A DNA stretch of 64,000 nt from Dyadobacter jejuensis (GTDB lineage: Bacteria; Bacteroidota; Bacteroidia; Cytophagales; Spirosomataceae), in the NCBI RefSeq assembly GCF_003149085.1, contig NZ_QGDT01000002.1:186001-250000 (forward strand). Reading direction: 5' to 3'. Shown here piece by piece: positions 56,164 through 64,000 of the stretch. The notes beneath the pieces are model-generated. The model had not been told where the DNA came from and made no database searches. It was given only the letters and a program-made list of their open reading frames with translations. Position 1 is the stretch's first letter; each line of letters begins with the position of its first letter. The translations under genes were made by a program, and so were the position numbers.

Positions 56164-57585
56164 CTAAAGAACCCAGCGAAAGAATGCATATAAAGAGCCA
56201 GACAAAAACATGGTCACTGGCAAGGTAAGCACCCAAGCAATCACAATGTTCCGGATGGTCCCACCCTGAAGGTTTTTCACCCCCTTGCTGGCGACCATAG
56301 ACCCAGCGATACCCGAAGACAAAACATGGGTGGTGCTCACTGGCAGACCCAGATAAGAGGATACCCCTATGGTACTCGCAGCCACCAGCTCAGCAGAAGC
56401 TCCTTGAGCATAGGTAAGATGCTGCTTCCCAATTTTTTCTCCAATGGTCACTACAATTCTCTTCCAACCCACCATAGTTCCTAAGCCTAGGGAAAGGGAA
56501 ATCATCAGGATTACCCATCCTGGAGCGTAATCGGTAAAGCGGCGTACACCAGCCTCTCCAACGGCCTGATTCTTGAGGTAGGCTTTATCCGCAGCACTCA
56601 AATTTACGTTACTATCTTCGAGCAAGGTTTTAGACCCGCGGCTGATCAGCAATAGGGCGCGGCGCGCCTCCATACGGTCGCCCTCGGCCATCTGATGGTC
56701 CACCATCGGCTTCTCTATGAGTTGCTCAAGATTGACAAACTCCCCTTTCATGGTGCGTATCATTTGGCGGTTGGTCAAAGATAGCGCTGTGGTGTCGATA
56801 CGTCCGATGACCTGCTCAATCTGCAAAATTTCATTTTTCATGGTAGCCGGATCCTTGCTACTATCGAGAGCAAACTGGGCCGGTACGATCCCTATCAATA
56901 TCAGCATCACCAGACCTACCCCTTTTTGTCCGTCGTTGGAGCCATGGAAGAAACTCACCAAGGTACAGGTAACGATCAAAATCCCCCGAATCCATATCGG
57001 TGGGGGCTGGTTCTTTTTGGGCTCACTAAATATTACATCCCGAATGGTCTTGCTTAGCAATCGACGCAACATAAACATGAGGATAATGGCCAATGCAAAT
57101 CCAAAAATAGGAGAAGTCAATAAGGACATAAACAATTCCTTGGCCTTGGACCAGTTAACACCTACCCCCTGGTTATTCTCTGGCATAAAAGTGAAGGCGA
57201 GTCCTACCCCTAAAATAGACCCGATCAGGGTATGGGAGCTAGAGCTGGGTAGTCCAAAATACCAGGTTCCCAAGTTCCAGATAATCGCACTAAAAAGGAG
57301 CGAGAAGATCATGGCTACGCTATGGTAGACATTTTGATCGATCAGCAATTCCACAGGCAAAAGATTGACAATCCCCATAGCCACGGCGATACCACCAAAA
57401 AATACGCCTAAAAAGTTCATAAAACCCGACCAAACGACGGCAATGTTCGGTTTTAGGGAATTCGTATAAATGACCGTGGCCACGGCATTGGCCGTATCAT
57501 GAAAACCATTAACAAATTCGAAGGCACAAGCAGCGAGAATACTGAAGGCTAGAAGGAAAAAAATGTCGGTTTCCAGACCAAACAT
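56164..57585 (-). CDS. PiT family inorganic phosphate transporter
   Basis: A 473-aa inner-membrane symporter. The two PiT signature repeats are visible: NGFHDTANAVATVIYT near the N-terminus and SFFHGSNDGQKGVGL in the middle, each followed by paired helices. A cytoplasmic loop of about 100 residues (about 240-340) separates them. It imports phosphate with a cation. Single-gene unit; no PhoU-like partner is adjacent. Confidence 0.93.
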   Translation of the reverse strand: MFGLETDIFFLLAFSILAACAFEFVNGFHDTANAVATVIYTNSLKPNIAVVWSGFMNFLGVFFGGIAVAMGIVNLLPVELLIDQNVYHSVAMIFSLLFSAIIWNLGTWYFGLPSSSSHTLIGSILGVGLAFTFMPENNQGVGVNWSKAKELFMSLLTSPIFGFALAIILMFMLRRLLSKTIRDVIFSEPKKNQPPPIWIRGILIVTCTLVSFFHGSNDGQKGVGLVMLILIGIVPAQFALDSSKDPATMKNEILQIEQVIGRIDTTALSLTNRQMIRTMKGEFVNLEQLIEKPMVDHQMAEGDRMEARRALLLISRGSKTLLEDSNVNLSAADKAYLKNQAVGEAGVRRFTDYAPGWVILMISLSLGLGTMVGWKRIVVTIGEKIGKQHLTYAQGASAELVAASTIGVSSYLGLPVSTTHVLSSGIAGSMVASKGVKNLQGGTIRNIVIAWVLTLPVTMFLSGSLYAFFRWVL

Positions 57586-57811
57586 AAAATTGAGGATATA
57601 AAGTGGTAAATGAAGATATGAGTAATTTTATAAAGTCATTGCCCGTCCTAATGGCTAGACTTATTCAAGAGGTAATGGTATTATTTATTTTGATCACTTT
57701 TATAAAATGTAATAGGGACAAAATTACTTAGAGTTTGTCGAAAGAAGATTAAGAATTTGTTAAACCTCTTTCCAGTACGCTAAAAGTCCTCGTTTTGTGG
57801 TAAAAATTTTA

Positions 57812-58867
57812 TCAGGCCGCCTTTTCTTTATTTGCCAATTGGCCACAGGCGGCGTCAATATCTTTGCCCCTACTTCTGCGCACATGAACAGAAACGCCAC
57901 GTTTTTCTAAAAATGCTGCAAACTGATCCAGTTTATCGGCCTCCGTATTTTTAAAGTCAGCTTCGGCGATAGGGTTATATTCGATGATATTTACCCGTGC
58001 TGGGACCCGCTTGGTAAATTCCCAAAGTTCCTGCGCATCCTGAAGGGTATCGTTAAAATTATTGAAAACAATATATTCGAAGGTGATCCTGTTTCCTGTT
58101 TTTTTATAAAAATAGTTGAGCGCCTCGGCCAAATTGTCCAGGGAGTTCGACTCATTAATAGGCATAATCTGATTGCGCTTCACGTCGTTGGCGGCATGTA
58201 GCGACAGTGCTAGCCTGAAACGTACCTGATCATCTCCTAATTTAGTGATCATTTTGGCGATTCCAGCAGTAGAAACCGTGATCCTTTTAGGCGACATATT
58301 GAGGCCTTCAGGAGAAGTTATCATTTCGATGGACTTGAGTACATTGGTATAATTGAGCAAAGGCTCCCCCATTCCCATGTACACGATGTTGGTTAGTGGG
58401 TTGGCAAAGCTACCTTCCGCCTGTCGGGCTATAGCTACTACCTGGTCGTATATTTCGGCAGCATCTAGATTCCGCTTTCGATCCATATAACCTGTTGCAC
58501 AGAACTTGCAGGTAAGCGAGCACCCCACCTGGCTACTCACACAGGCGGTCATGCGGTCGGTGGCTGGAATAAGGACTCCTTCTACCAAATGGCTATCATG
58601 CAAGCGAAACGCCGACTTGATGGTTCCGTCATTGCTCTGTTGGCTCTTAGCCGTAGAAATTCCGTTGATTACGAAATGATTTTGTAGTAAGGCCCTAGTA
58701 GCCAGGGACAAATTGGTCATCTCGTCGAAAGAAAGAGCAGATTTTTTCCATAACCACTCGTAGATTTGTTTCGCTCGAAACGCCTTCTCTCCATTTTCCA
58801 CCATCCAACTCTTTAGCTGATCGAGTGTAAGCTTCCTAATATCCGTTTTCGCCTGGTCGCTGCTCAT
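57812..58867 (-). CDS. rlmN: 23S rRNA / tRNA adenine C2 methyltransferase RlmN
   Basis: A 351-aa radical-SAM enzyme that methylates C2 of A2503 in 23S rRNA and A37 in some tRNAs. The radical-SAM cluster motif CSLTCKFC gives Cys116, Cys120 and Cys123; the C-terminal Cys in AACGQL resolves the methyl intermediate. Full length. It is the last of three genes (yqeY-cvpA-rlmN), 84 bp after cvpA. Confidence 0.95.
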   Translation of the reverse strand: MSSDQAKTDIRKLTLDQLKSWMVENGEKAFRAKQIYEWLWKKSALSFDEMTNLSLATRALLQNHFVINGISTAKSQQSNDGTIKSAFRLHDSHLVEGVLIPATDRMTACVSSQVGCSLTCKFCATGYMDRKRNLDAAEIYDQVVAIARQAEGSFANPLTNIVYMGMGEPLLNYTNVLKSIEMITSPEGLNMSPKRITVSTAGIAKMITKLGDDQVRFRLALSLHAANDVKRNQIMPINESNSLDNLAEALNYFYKKTGNRITFEYIVFNNFNDTLQDAQELWEFTKRVPARVNIIEYNPIAEADFKNTEADKLDQFAAFLEKRGVSVHVRRSRGKDIDAACGQLANKEKAA

Positions 58868-58951
58868 TATATTGTCTTTCCTATATACTTAAATTAAAGC
58901 ACAAAGGTATCTAAAAAGGAGGTAAAAAATGCTACTTCAAGGCTCGGGGTT

Positions 58952-59509
58952 CTACAACTTCTCCTCCTGAGGCTCTACTTCTTCGAGGTATTCCGATTTC
59001 CACTCTTGTATGAGCTCCGTTCCTTTAGGCATCCATAGCATGGCCTTATTGATCAGCTTGGGGGCAATGGGCACTACCACTGGGTATAGGTAGGTGTCGT
59101 CGGTACGGTGAGCCGGTAGGTCGATGCCGATCAAATTGACCAACCAAAAAAATATACTAATTCCAAACACCCAGGTAACAATCCCTACCAATGCCCCGGC
59201 AAATCGATCGAACATGCCTAATATTGAATAGCGAATAGACTTGCGTATGGCATAGCCAAACTGATTCAACAAGAATATAGTAGGGAAGAAAATAAGGGAA
59301 AAGCCAATGTATGGCAATATTCGGCGGGCTATGGAGTCGCCCAAATAGGGAGAAAGGACCTCCATCCCCAAGCCTAAAAATTTAAACCCCAAGACCATCG
59401 CCACCACCAAACCGGCGATGCCAATGATCTCGATAAGCAATCCTTTGCGATACCCATGCATAGCACCCCAAAGTAATGGTAAAAGGATGATGACATCCAC
59501 TAACTTCAT
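58952..59509 (-). CDS. CvpA family membrane protein
   Basis: A 185-aa inner-membrane protein of the CvpA (colicin V production) family, with four hydrophobic segments at about 2-20, 26-46, 68-86 and 101-127. Its family start VDVIILLPLLWGAMHGYRKG is clear. The biochemical role is unknown. It overlaps the yqeY stop by 4 bases. Confidence 0.85.
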   Translation of the reverse strand: MKLVDVIILLPLLWGAMHGYRKGLLIEIIGIAGLVVAMVLGFKFLGLGMEVLSPYLGDSIARRILPYIGFSLIFFPTIFLLNQFGYAIRKSIRYSILGMFDRFAGALVGIVTWVFGISIFFWLVNLIGIDLPAHRTDDTYLYPVVVPIAPKLINKAMLWMPKGTELIQEWKSEYLEEVEPQEEKL

Positions 59510-59955
59510 GCCAGCAATCGCTTTACGGTCGCCGATACCACTCTTCCTTCGGCGACACCAGCCAATTCTTTGGTGGCCACGCCCATTACCTTACCCATGT
59601 CGCTGGGCGCACTAGCTCCCACTTGGGCGATAATCACCTTTAAGCGTTCCTCGATTTCGGCCTCTGTAAGCTGTTTGGGAAGGAACTGCTCAATAATGGC
59701 TAGCTCTGCTTCCTCTTTTTCCAACAAATCGGCCCGCCCTTGATCCTTGTATATCTCCGCAGATTCGCGTCTTTGCTTAGCCGCTTTGGTAAGCAACTTC
59801 AACTCCTCCTCGGCCGACAAGTCGCCTGTGGCAGCACCCTTCGTTTCTTCTAGTAAAATAAGGGATTTGATGGCACGCAGGGCCCTTAGTGTATCTTGGT
59901 TCTTGGCACGCATGGCATCCTTAATGCCTGCTTCTACCTGACTTTTTAAAGACAT
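59506..59955 (-). CDS. yqeY: GatB/YqeY domain protein
   Basis: A 149-aa protein that resembles the tRNA-binding tail domain of GatB, present alone in many bacteria. Two helical subdomains are seen (KSQVEAGIKDAMRAKNQDTL and following; LPKQLTEAEIEERL). A role in tRNA-dependent amidation has been suggested for the family but is not settled. First gene of the yqeY-cvpA-rlmN unit. Confidence 0.9.
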   Translation of the reverse strand: MSLKSQVEAGIKDAMRAKNQDTLRALRAIKSLILLEETKGAATGDLSAEEELKLLTKAAKQRRESAEIYKDQGRADLLEKEEAELAIIEQFLPKQLTEAEIEERLKVIIAQVGASAPSDMGKVMGVATKELAGVAEGRVVSATVKRLLA

Positions 59956-60004
59956 GATCTATAATTAATGTTAATAAATACGTAAATTTAGATTACCTGA
60001 ATGC

Positions 60005-60032
60005 TAAATTTGTAAATAGAGCGACAAAGTTA
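60005..60032. promoter_or_regulatory. Back-to-back -7 elements between yqeY and pdxJ
   Basis: TAAATTTG (60005-60012) on the plus strand faces pdxJ, and TAACTTTG on the minus strand (60025-60032) faces yqeY. Neither has a good TTG at 20 bases, so these are weak promoter calls. Confidence 0.35.
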
Positions 60033-60114
60033 CACGAATCGTTTCAAAACCTGAGCTTTCCAAAGCTATTTGGCAGTCAAATACCAGATTAATATACTCC
60101 AATTATATTTCCAT

Positions 60115-60834
60115 ATGACCCGGCTTAGCGTCAATATTAACAAAATTGCCACCCTTCGAAACTCTCGCGGAGGCGACAATCCTAATGTAATAAAGGTGGC
60201 ACTAGATTGCGAACGATTTGGTGCCCAAGGCATTACCGTACATCCTCGTCCCGATGAGCGCCACATTCGCTATCAAGACGTGTATGACCTTAAAGAGGTA
60301 CTACGAACTGAATTCAATATAGAGGGCAACCCTTTGGAGAAAAAGTTTGTGGAATTGGTGCTAGCCAACAAGCCCGACCAGGTAACCTTGGTCCCCGACA
60401 CCTTACAGGCTATCACGTCTAATTCTGGATGGGACACCATCCGTCACCGGGCACAACTCACAGACCTGATCGGTCAATTTAAGGCCGCCAAAATACGGGT
60501 ATCTGTCTTTGTGGATGCCGACCCACATATGGTAGAAGGAGCAAAACTCTGTGGGGCCGATCGGGTGGAGCTCTATACGGAACCCTATGCGGCCGATTAT
60601 TTCGAAAATCGTCAACGGGCCATTCTACCCTTTATTCAGGCTGCAGAAATCGCCAGAGAAGTTGGATTGGGCCTCAATGCCGGTCATGACCTCAGCTTAG
60701 ACAACCTGAAATTCATATGTCAATCGATTCCTTGGCTCGACGAGGTATCTATAGGACACGCCCTGATAGCCGATGCGCTTTATTTTGGCTTGGAAAACAC
60801 CATCCAAATGTACCTAAGAGAAACCGTACTATAA
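60115..60834 (+). CDS. pdxJ: Pyridoxine 5'-phosphate synthase
   Basis: A 239-aa TIM-barrel enzyme that closes the pyridine ring of vitamin B6 from 1-deoxyxylulose 5-phosphate and 3-amino-2-oxopropyl phosphate. The family start LSVNINKIATLRNSRGG, the segment GITVHPRPDERHI and the end region VSIGHALIADALYFGL are present. The ATG at 60115 fits the family start; a TTG at 60070 would add 15 residues with no counterpart. Confidence 0.95.
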   Translation: MTRLSVNINKIATLRNSRGGDNPNVIKVALDCERFGAQGITVHPRPDERHIRYQDVYDLKEVLRTEFNIEGNPLEKKFVELVLANKPDQVTLVPDTLQAITSNSGWDTIRHRAQLTDLIGQFKAAKIRVSVFVDADPHMVEGAKLCGADRVELYTEPYAADYFENRQRAILPFIQAAEIAREVGLGLNAGHDLSLDNLKFICQSIPWLDEVSIGHALIADALYFGLENTIQMYLRETVL

Positions 60835-60840
60835 CAATAC

Positions 60841-60877
60841 GATGGCGCATAGAGTCCATTAGGCTCCATGCGCCATC
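60841..60877. terminator. Hairpin between convergent pdxJ and SCP2 genes
   Basis: GATGGCGCAT (60841-60850) and ATGCGCCATC (60868-60877) form a 10-bp stem just after pdxJ, with three more pairs (GAG/CTC) inside after one unpaired position. T runs are absent, so efficiency is uncertain. Confidence 0.6.
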
Positions 60878-60881
60878 GCGA

Positions 60882-61184
60882 TTACTTTCCACCAAACTGC
60901 TGGGCTACCTGCATGGCCACCGCCATATCCCCGTCAATCTTCAGTTTCCCACTCATCAACGCCATCATTGGGTTCAGGTCCCCGTCCAATAATTTCAAAG
61001 CATTTTTTACAGAAACTTCCAAGGTACAATCCGCCGCTGCATTCTCGTTGGAGATGACATGAGGTTGTGCCTTTCCGTCTACGAAAACCATACCCTCATC
61101 CGTTTTAAATTTTAGCGTGGCATCCAAATCATCTCTTTCACCCAGAATACCCTTGATACGATCCGTTAATAGCTGTAGACTCAT
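60882..61184 (-). CDS. SCP2 sterol-binding domain protein
   Basis: A 100-aa single SCP2-fold protein (lipid-binding pocket). The characteristic DGDLNPMMALMSGKLKIDGD segment at about 68-87 is present. Bacterial single-domain SCP2 proteins bind acyl-CoA or other lipids; the physiological partner is unknown. It has its own promoter and is convergent with pdxJ. Confidence 0.88.
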   Translation of the reverse strand: MSLQLLTDRIKGILGERDDLDATLKFKTDEGMVFVDGKAQPHVISNENAAADCTLEVSVKNALKLLDGDLNPMMALMSGKLKIDGDMAVAMQVAQQFGGK

Positions 61185-61232
61185 AAAGGTTTATTGTATA
61201 AATAAATTTTGTAGAAGTAATATATTCTTCCG

Positions 61233-61263
61233 CAAATGTAGGCGCCAGGTTAAGAATATTCAA
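61233..61263 (-). promoter_or_regulatory. Promoter of the SCP2 gene
   Basis: On the minus strand TTG (61261-61263, within ATTTG) and TACATTTG (61233-61240) are separated by exactly 20 bases, a close match to the Bacteroidota consensus. The -7 box is about 48 bases upstream of the ATG. Confidence 0.6.
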
Positions 61264-61322
61264 ATCGACTTGGTGTTTTCCATTAAATAGACAATTTTTG
61301 CGGCCTTTAAACCTTTAGACGA

Positions 61323-61808
61323 ATGACTGAACCTAAAAAGAGGCCCTTATTTCTTACCGTACTCTGCTATATCACCTTTATGACCGCCGTTACAGGCCTA
61401 TGGACGCAGTCCGAACGCCTTTGGAGTCCCGGGATCGTAGCGGATACTAACCGAGAAGTTTTCGAAACCGTTCGTGAAAAATTCGAATCCCAAGCCGAAG
61501 GGGAACAATTGACGATGATGGAAGCGATGTTCGACGCCGTGATTAGCCAGACTACGGCCAAAAATATTCAAACAGGAGCCATTATTCTGATTATTTTTGA
61601 ATCGATATCCCTTTACGCGGCCTATCTGATGTGGAACTTTAAAAAGAAAGGATATTATTTGTACCTGGGTGGTATAGCGGTAGCCTTCTTGGGACCTATA
61701 CTGCTTATAGGTAGCTGGATGGGTATCATTTCCGCTATTTCAGGTATTCTGATGAGCGTTTTAATGGCGGTCTTATATGCCTTTAATCTCAAACACTTAA
61801 CCGATTAA
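61323..61808 (+). CDS. Small multi-pass membrane protein of unknown function
   Basis: A 161-aa protein with a charged start (MTEPKKRP), a membrane segment at about 10-29, a soluble segment (30-80) and three more hydrophobic stretches towards the end (IQTGAIILIIFESISLYAAY, LYLGGIAVAFLGPILLIGSW, IISAISGILMSVLMAVLYAF). I do not recognise the family. It lies about 100 bp ahead of the PpiD-like gene in the same direction. Confidence 0.7.
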   Translation: MTEPKKRPLFLTVLCYITFMTAVTGLWTQSERLWSPGIVADTNREVFETVREKFESQAEGEQLTMMEAMFDAVISQTTAKNIQTGAIILIIFESISLYAAYLMWNFKKKGYYLYLGGIAVAFLGPILLIGSWMGIISAISGILMSVLMAVLYAFNLKHLTD

Positions 61809-61906
61809 CAACACCCTATAACCTCAATCTTGTGGCAAAATCGATATACTCCTTGGATTCCACACAGAAAAGATTTTATTTTGCGGGTCTAATTTGAAAA
61901 CAAGAA

Positions 61907-64000
61907 ATGGCATTAATTAACAAAATTCGAGAAAAGTCCGGCGTTGCGGTAACCGTAATTGCCATCAGTTTAATACTTTTCATGGTTGGCGGGGACCTTA
62001 TGGGGCCCAACTCTTTCCTGACAGGCGGCAATAACCAGTCTGTAGGAGAAATAGCCGGAAAAGAAATTGACATTAAGGATTTCCAAAATCGCGTCGATGG
62101 CTATCGTCAAAACTACGAAGCCCAGTCGGGTCGTAGCTTAGGGGAAAATGAGTTAGCCTCCCTGCGCGACCAAGCTTGGAACCAATTTATTGTCGATATC
62201 GCCTACAAAAAAGAATTTGATGACTTAGGGCTTACCGTTACCGATCAGGAGCTAGTCGATATGGTGCAGGGCAATCACTTGAGCCCATCCATACAGCAGG
62301 CTTTTTCAGATCCTACCACGGGCCAATTCGATAAGAGTGCCGTTATTAATTACCTCAAAAACCTTAAAACTTTGCCCATAGAACAGCAAAGATCATGGGC
62401 TAATTTTGAGAATAACCTAAAAGAAGAGCGAATCCGCGCCAAATATGAGAACCTTTTGAGGCTCTCGACCTATACCCCAAAAGCTCAAGCAGAACGGGAA
62501 TATATGGCTCAAAACACCAAGGCTACCATCAACTATTTGTACGTACCTTACTTTTCGGTAGTCGATACCACCATTAAGGTTACAGACGCTCAGTTAGAAA
62601 GCTATTTGAGTGAACACCGGGATGAATATAAGGGCTCAGATACGCGTTCAATAGAATATGTAACTTTCCCTGTGCAGCCCGCTAAGGATGACAGCGCCTC
62701 TCTATACCAAGAAATTAAGGACTTGGCACGCGGCTTAGCTACTGCTGAAAACGATTCGGCATTCGCCACAATGAACTCCGATATCAACCTTCCCATCAAC
62801 ATGTCGATGGCCAATATGTCGGATCAACTGAAGGAAGCCGTTAAGACTTTCGTTCCTGGTGGTGTATATGGCCCCTACCGCGAGGACAATACCTATTACA
62901 TCTATAAGTACGACGGTATCCGCAAAGACTCCGTTTCTACTGCCCGTGCAAGCCATATCCTGATCAGGGCTGAAAACCAATCGGACTCGGCCAAAGCCGC
63001 TGCTAAAACGAAGGCCGAAGGAATCTTGGCGCAAATCAGAGCGGGAGCCAATTTTGAAGCCCTAGCGGCTACCTCTAGTGCCGATCCTGGCTCAGCTCAA
63101 AGAGGTGGAGACCTTGGATACTTCCAAAACAACGGCGCCATGGTTAAGCCATTTGAAGAAGCCGTTTTCTCTATGTCATCTCCTGGGTTGGTCAACAAAT
63201 TGGTAGAAAGCCAGTTTGGTTACCATATTATTAAGGTAACCGATCCTCGTTCCAATACCTTATATCGATTGGCGACGATCGGAAAAACCATCGCTCCTAG
63301 TCAAAGTACTCGTGACGAGGCATACAGTAAAGCCGATCAGTTCGTCAACTCAGTGAGTAATAAAGAAGAGTTTCTGGAGGCAGTGAACAAAAATAAGGAA
63401 CTTGTATTGGCTACTGCCAACCGAATTCCTGAAACGGCTACCAATGTAAACGCCATTCAGAATGGCCGTGAAATTGTTCGCTGGGCATTCAACGACCGTA
63501 CCAGCCTGAACTCGGTATCTCAGGTATTCGAAACTGAAGACGAATATATCGTGGCCGTATTAACAGGTAAGTCAGACGCCGATAAGGTGAAAATAGATGA
63601 CTTCAGAGACGAGTTGACTACTAAGGTACGTAATCAGATCAAATCGGAACAGATTACCGCCAAACTAAAAGGAGCTACCGGCGATTTGGAAAGCATTGCC
63701 AAAAAATACGGTGCTGGAGCCTTGGTAGAGTCTGCTACGGATATCACTTTAGCAACAGGCTTCTTGACCAGCGCAGGGTTCGATCCTATCGCTTTGGGTA
63801 AGGCGTTTGGTCTGAAACCAGGTAGCAAATCGGATGTGTTCTCTGGCGAAAATGGCGTGTTTATCGTAGAATTGATCAACAAAACAGAAGCCCCTAAAAT
63901 TGCGGACTTCACCCAATATAAAACGCAACTGACCCAATCTTTGGAAGGTAGAACATCTTACCTAGCCAATGAGGCCATTCGTGAAAAAGCAGAAATTAAA
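61907..64000 (+). CDS. PpiD/SurA-like peptidyl-prolyl isomerase, cut by the window end
   Basis: The frame starts at ATG 61907 and stays open through the last base (698 codons seen). The N-terminus MALINKIREKSGVAVTVIAI and its single membrane helix are those of PpiD, a periplasmic foldase anchored in the inner membrane. A SurA-N-like chaperone region follows (about 40-200), then a parvulin rotamase domain at about 345-445 (ASHILIRAENQSDSAK, GGDLGYFQNNGAMVKPFEEA, GYHIIKVTD). It assists folding of secreted and outer-membrane proteins. The C-terminal end is outside the window. Confidence 0.9.
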   Translation, partial: MALINKIREKSGVAVTVIAISLILFMVGGDLMGPNSFLTGGNNQSVGEIAGKEIDIKDFQNRVDGYRQNYEAQSGRSLGENELASLRDQAWNQFIVDIAYKKEFDDLGLTVTDQELVDMVQGNHLSPSIQQAFSDPTTGQFDKSAVINYLKNLKTLPIEQQRSWANFENNLKEERIRAKYENLLRLSTYTPKAQAEREYMAQNTKATINYLYVPYFSVVDTTIKVTDAQLESYLSEHRDEYKGSDTRSIEYVTFPVQPAKDDSASLYQEIKDLARGLATAENDSAFATMNSDINLPINMSMANMSDQLKEAVKTFVPGGVYGPYREDNTYYIYKYDGIRKDSVSTARASHILIRAENQSDSAKAAAKTKAEGILAQIRAGANFEALAATSSADPGSAQRGGDLGYFQNNGAMVKPFEEAVFSMSSPGLVNKLVESQFGYHIIKVTDPRSNTLYRLATIGKTIAPSQSTRDEAYSKADQFVNSVSNKEEFLEAVNKNKELVLATANRIPETATNVNAIQNGREIVRWAFNDRTSLNSVSQVFETEDEYIVAVLTGKSDADKVKIDDFRDELTTKVRNQIKSEQITAKLKGATGDLESIAKKYGAGALVESATDITLATGFLTSAGFDPIALGKAFGLKPGSKSDVFSGENGVFIVELINKTEAPKIADFTQYKTQLTQSLEGRTSYLANEAIREKAEIK

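Noticed and set aside
1..64000. CRISPR array, toxin-antitoxin pair, restriction or other defence system
   Set aside because: No regularly spaced repeats, cas-like, methylase, nuclease or small toxin-antitoxin pairs were recognised on either strand.

Overview
The window is a chromosomal segment from a member of the Bacteroidota, most likely a Cytophagales-type bacterium. The signs are a SusC/SusD pair, many lipoproteins, exo-acting glycoside hydrolases (GH18, GH16, GH109, GH92), FG-GAP/UnbV and vanadium-haloperoxidase genes, and several promoters of the Bacteroidota type (TTG, about 20 bp, TAnnTTTG). Shine-Dalgarno sequences are not evident. Most of the window is housekeeping sequence with closely packed genes; the only mobile element is one decayed insertion sequence.

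Layout. 1-5.3 kb: a secreted purple-acid-phosphatase-like protein converges on a three-gene glycan-degradation run (GH109, GH16, GH18) that has no SusCD pair beside it. 5.3-7.6 kb: a gene-poor stretch with three short palindromes and a broken ISL3-type (ISAon1-like) element, followed by tRNA-Glu. 7.9-16.4 kb: M14 carboxypeptidase, aroQ, xerD, a small Ala-Leu-Pro membrane protein with SixA, SppA, a small secreted protein and a YihY-family protein. 16.6-25.1 kb: a CNT nucleoside transporter, then a seven-gene exporter operon (TetR, TolC, HlyD, two ABC ATPases, two ABC-2 permeases) resembling E. coli cecR/ybhGFSR, with a matching promoter and palindromic operator. 25.2-31 kb: a lipoprotein, full-length metH, a divergent Lrp/AsnC regulator and a double PepSY-like lipoprotein. 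31-41.2 kb: an ECF sigma factor with an overlapping membrane partner carrying a barrel-like C-terminus, Ppx/GppA, an acyl-CoA thioesterase, fumC, a HEAT-like protein, GH92 mannosidase, an MBL hydrolase and a patatin. 41.2-53.1 kb: SusC, SusD, a giant FG-GAP/UnbV lipoprotein and two vanadium-haloperoxidase-like lipoproteins, one on each side. 53-64 kb: nadB, nadA, a PiT phosphate transporter, yqeY-cvpA-rlmN, pdxJ, an SCP2-domain protein, a small membrane protein and the start of a PpiD-like periplasmic foldase that runs off the end.

The parts most worth following are the SusCD-UnbV-double-haloperoxidase locus, whose substrate is unknown; the sigma/membrane-barrel pair; two short GC-rich insertions in inverted orientation that damage the transposase gene; and a telomere-like (TTAGGGG) array joined to a very GC-rich hairpin after the second haloperoxidase gene. 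I did not find a CRISPR array, a prophage, a recognisable defence island or a convincing riboswitch.
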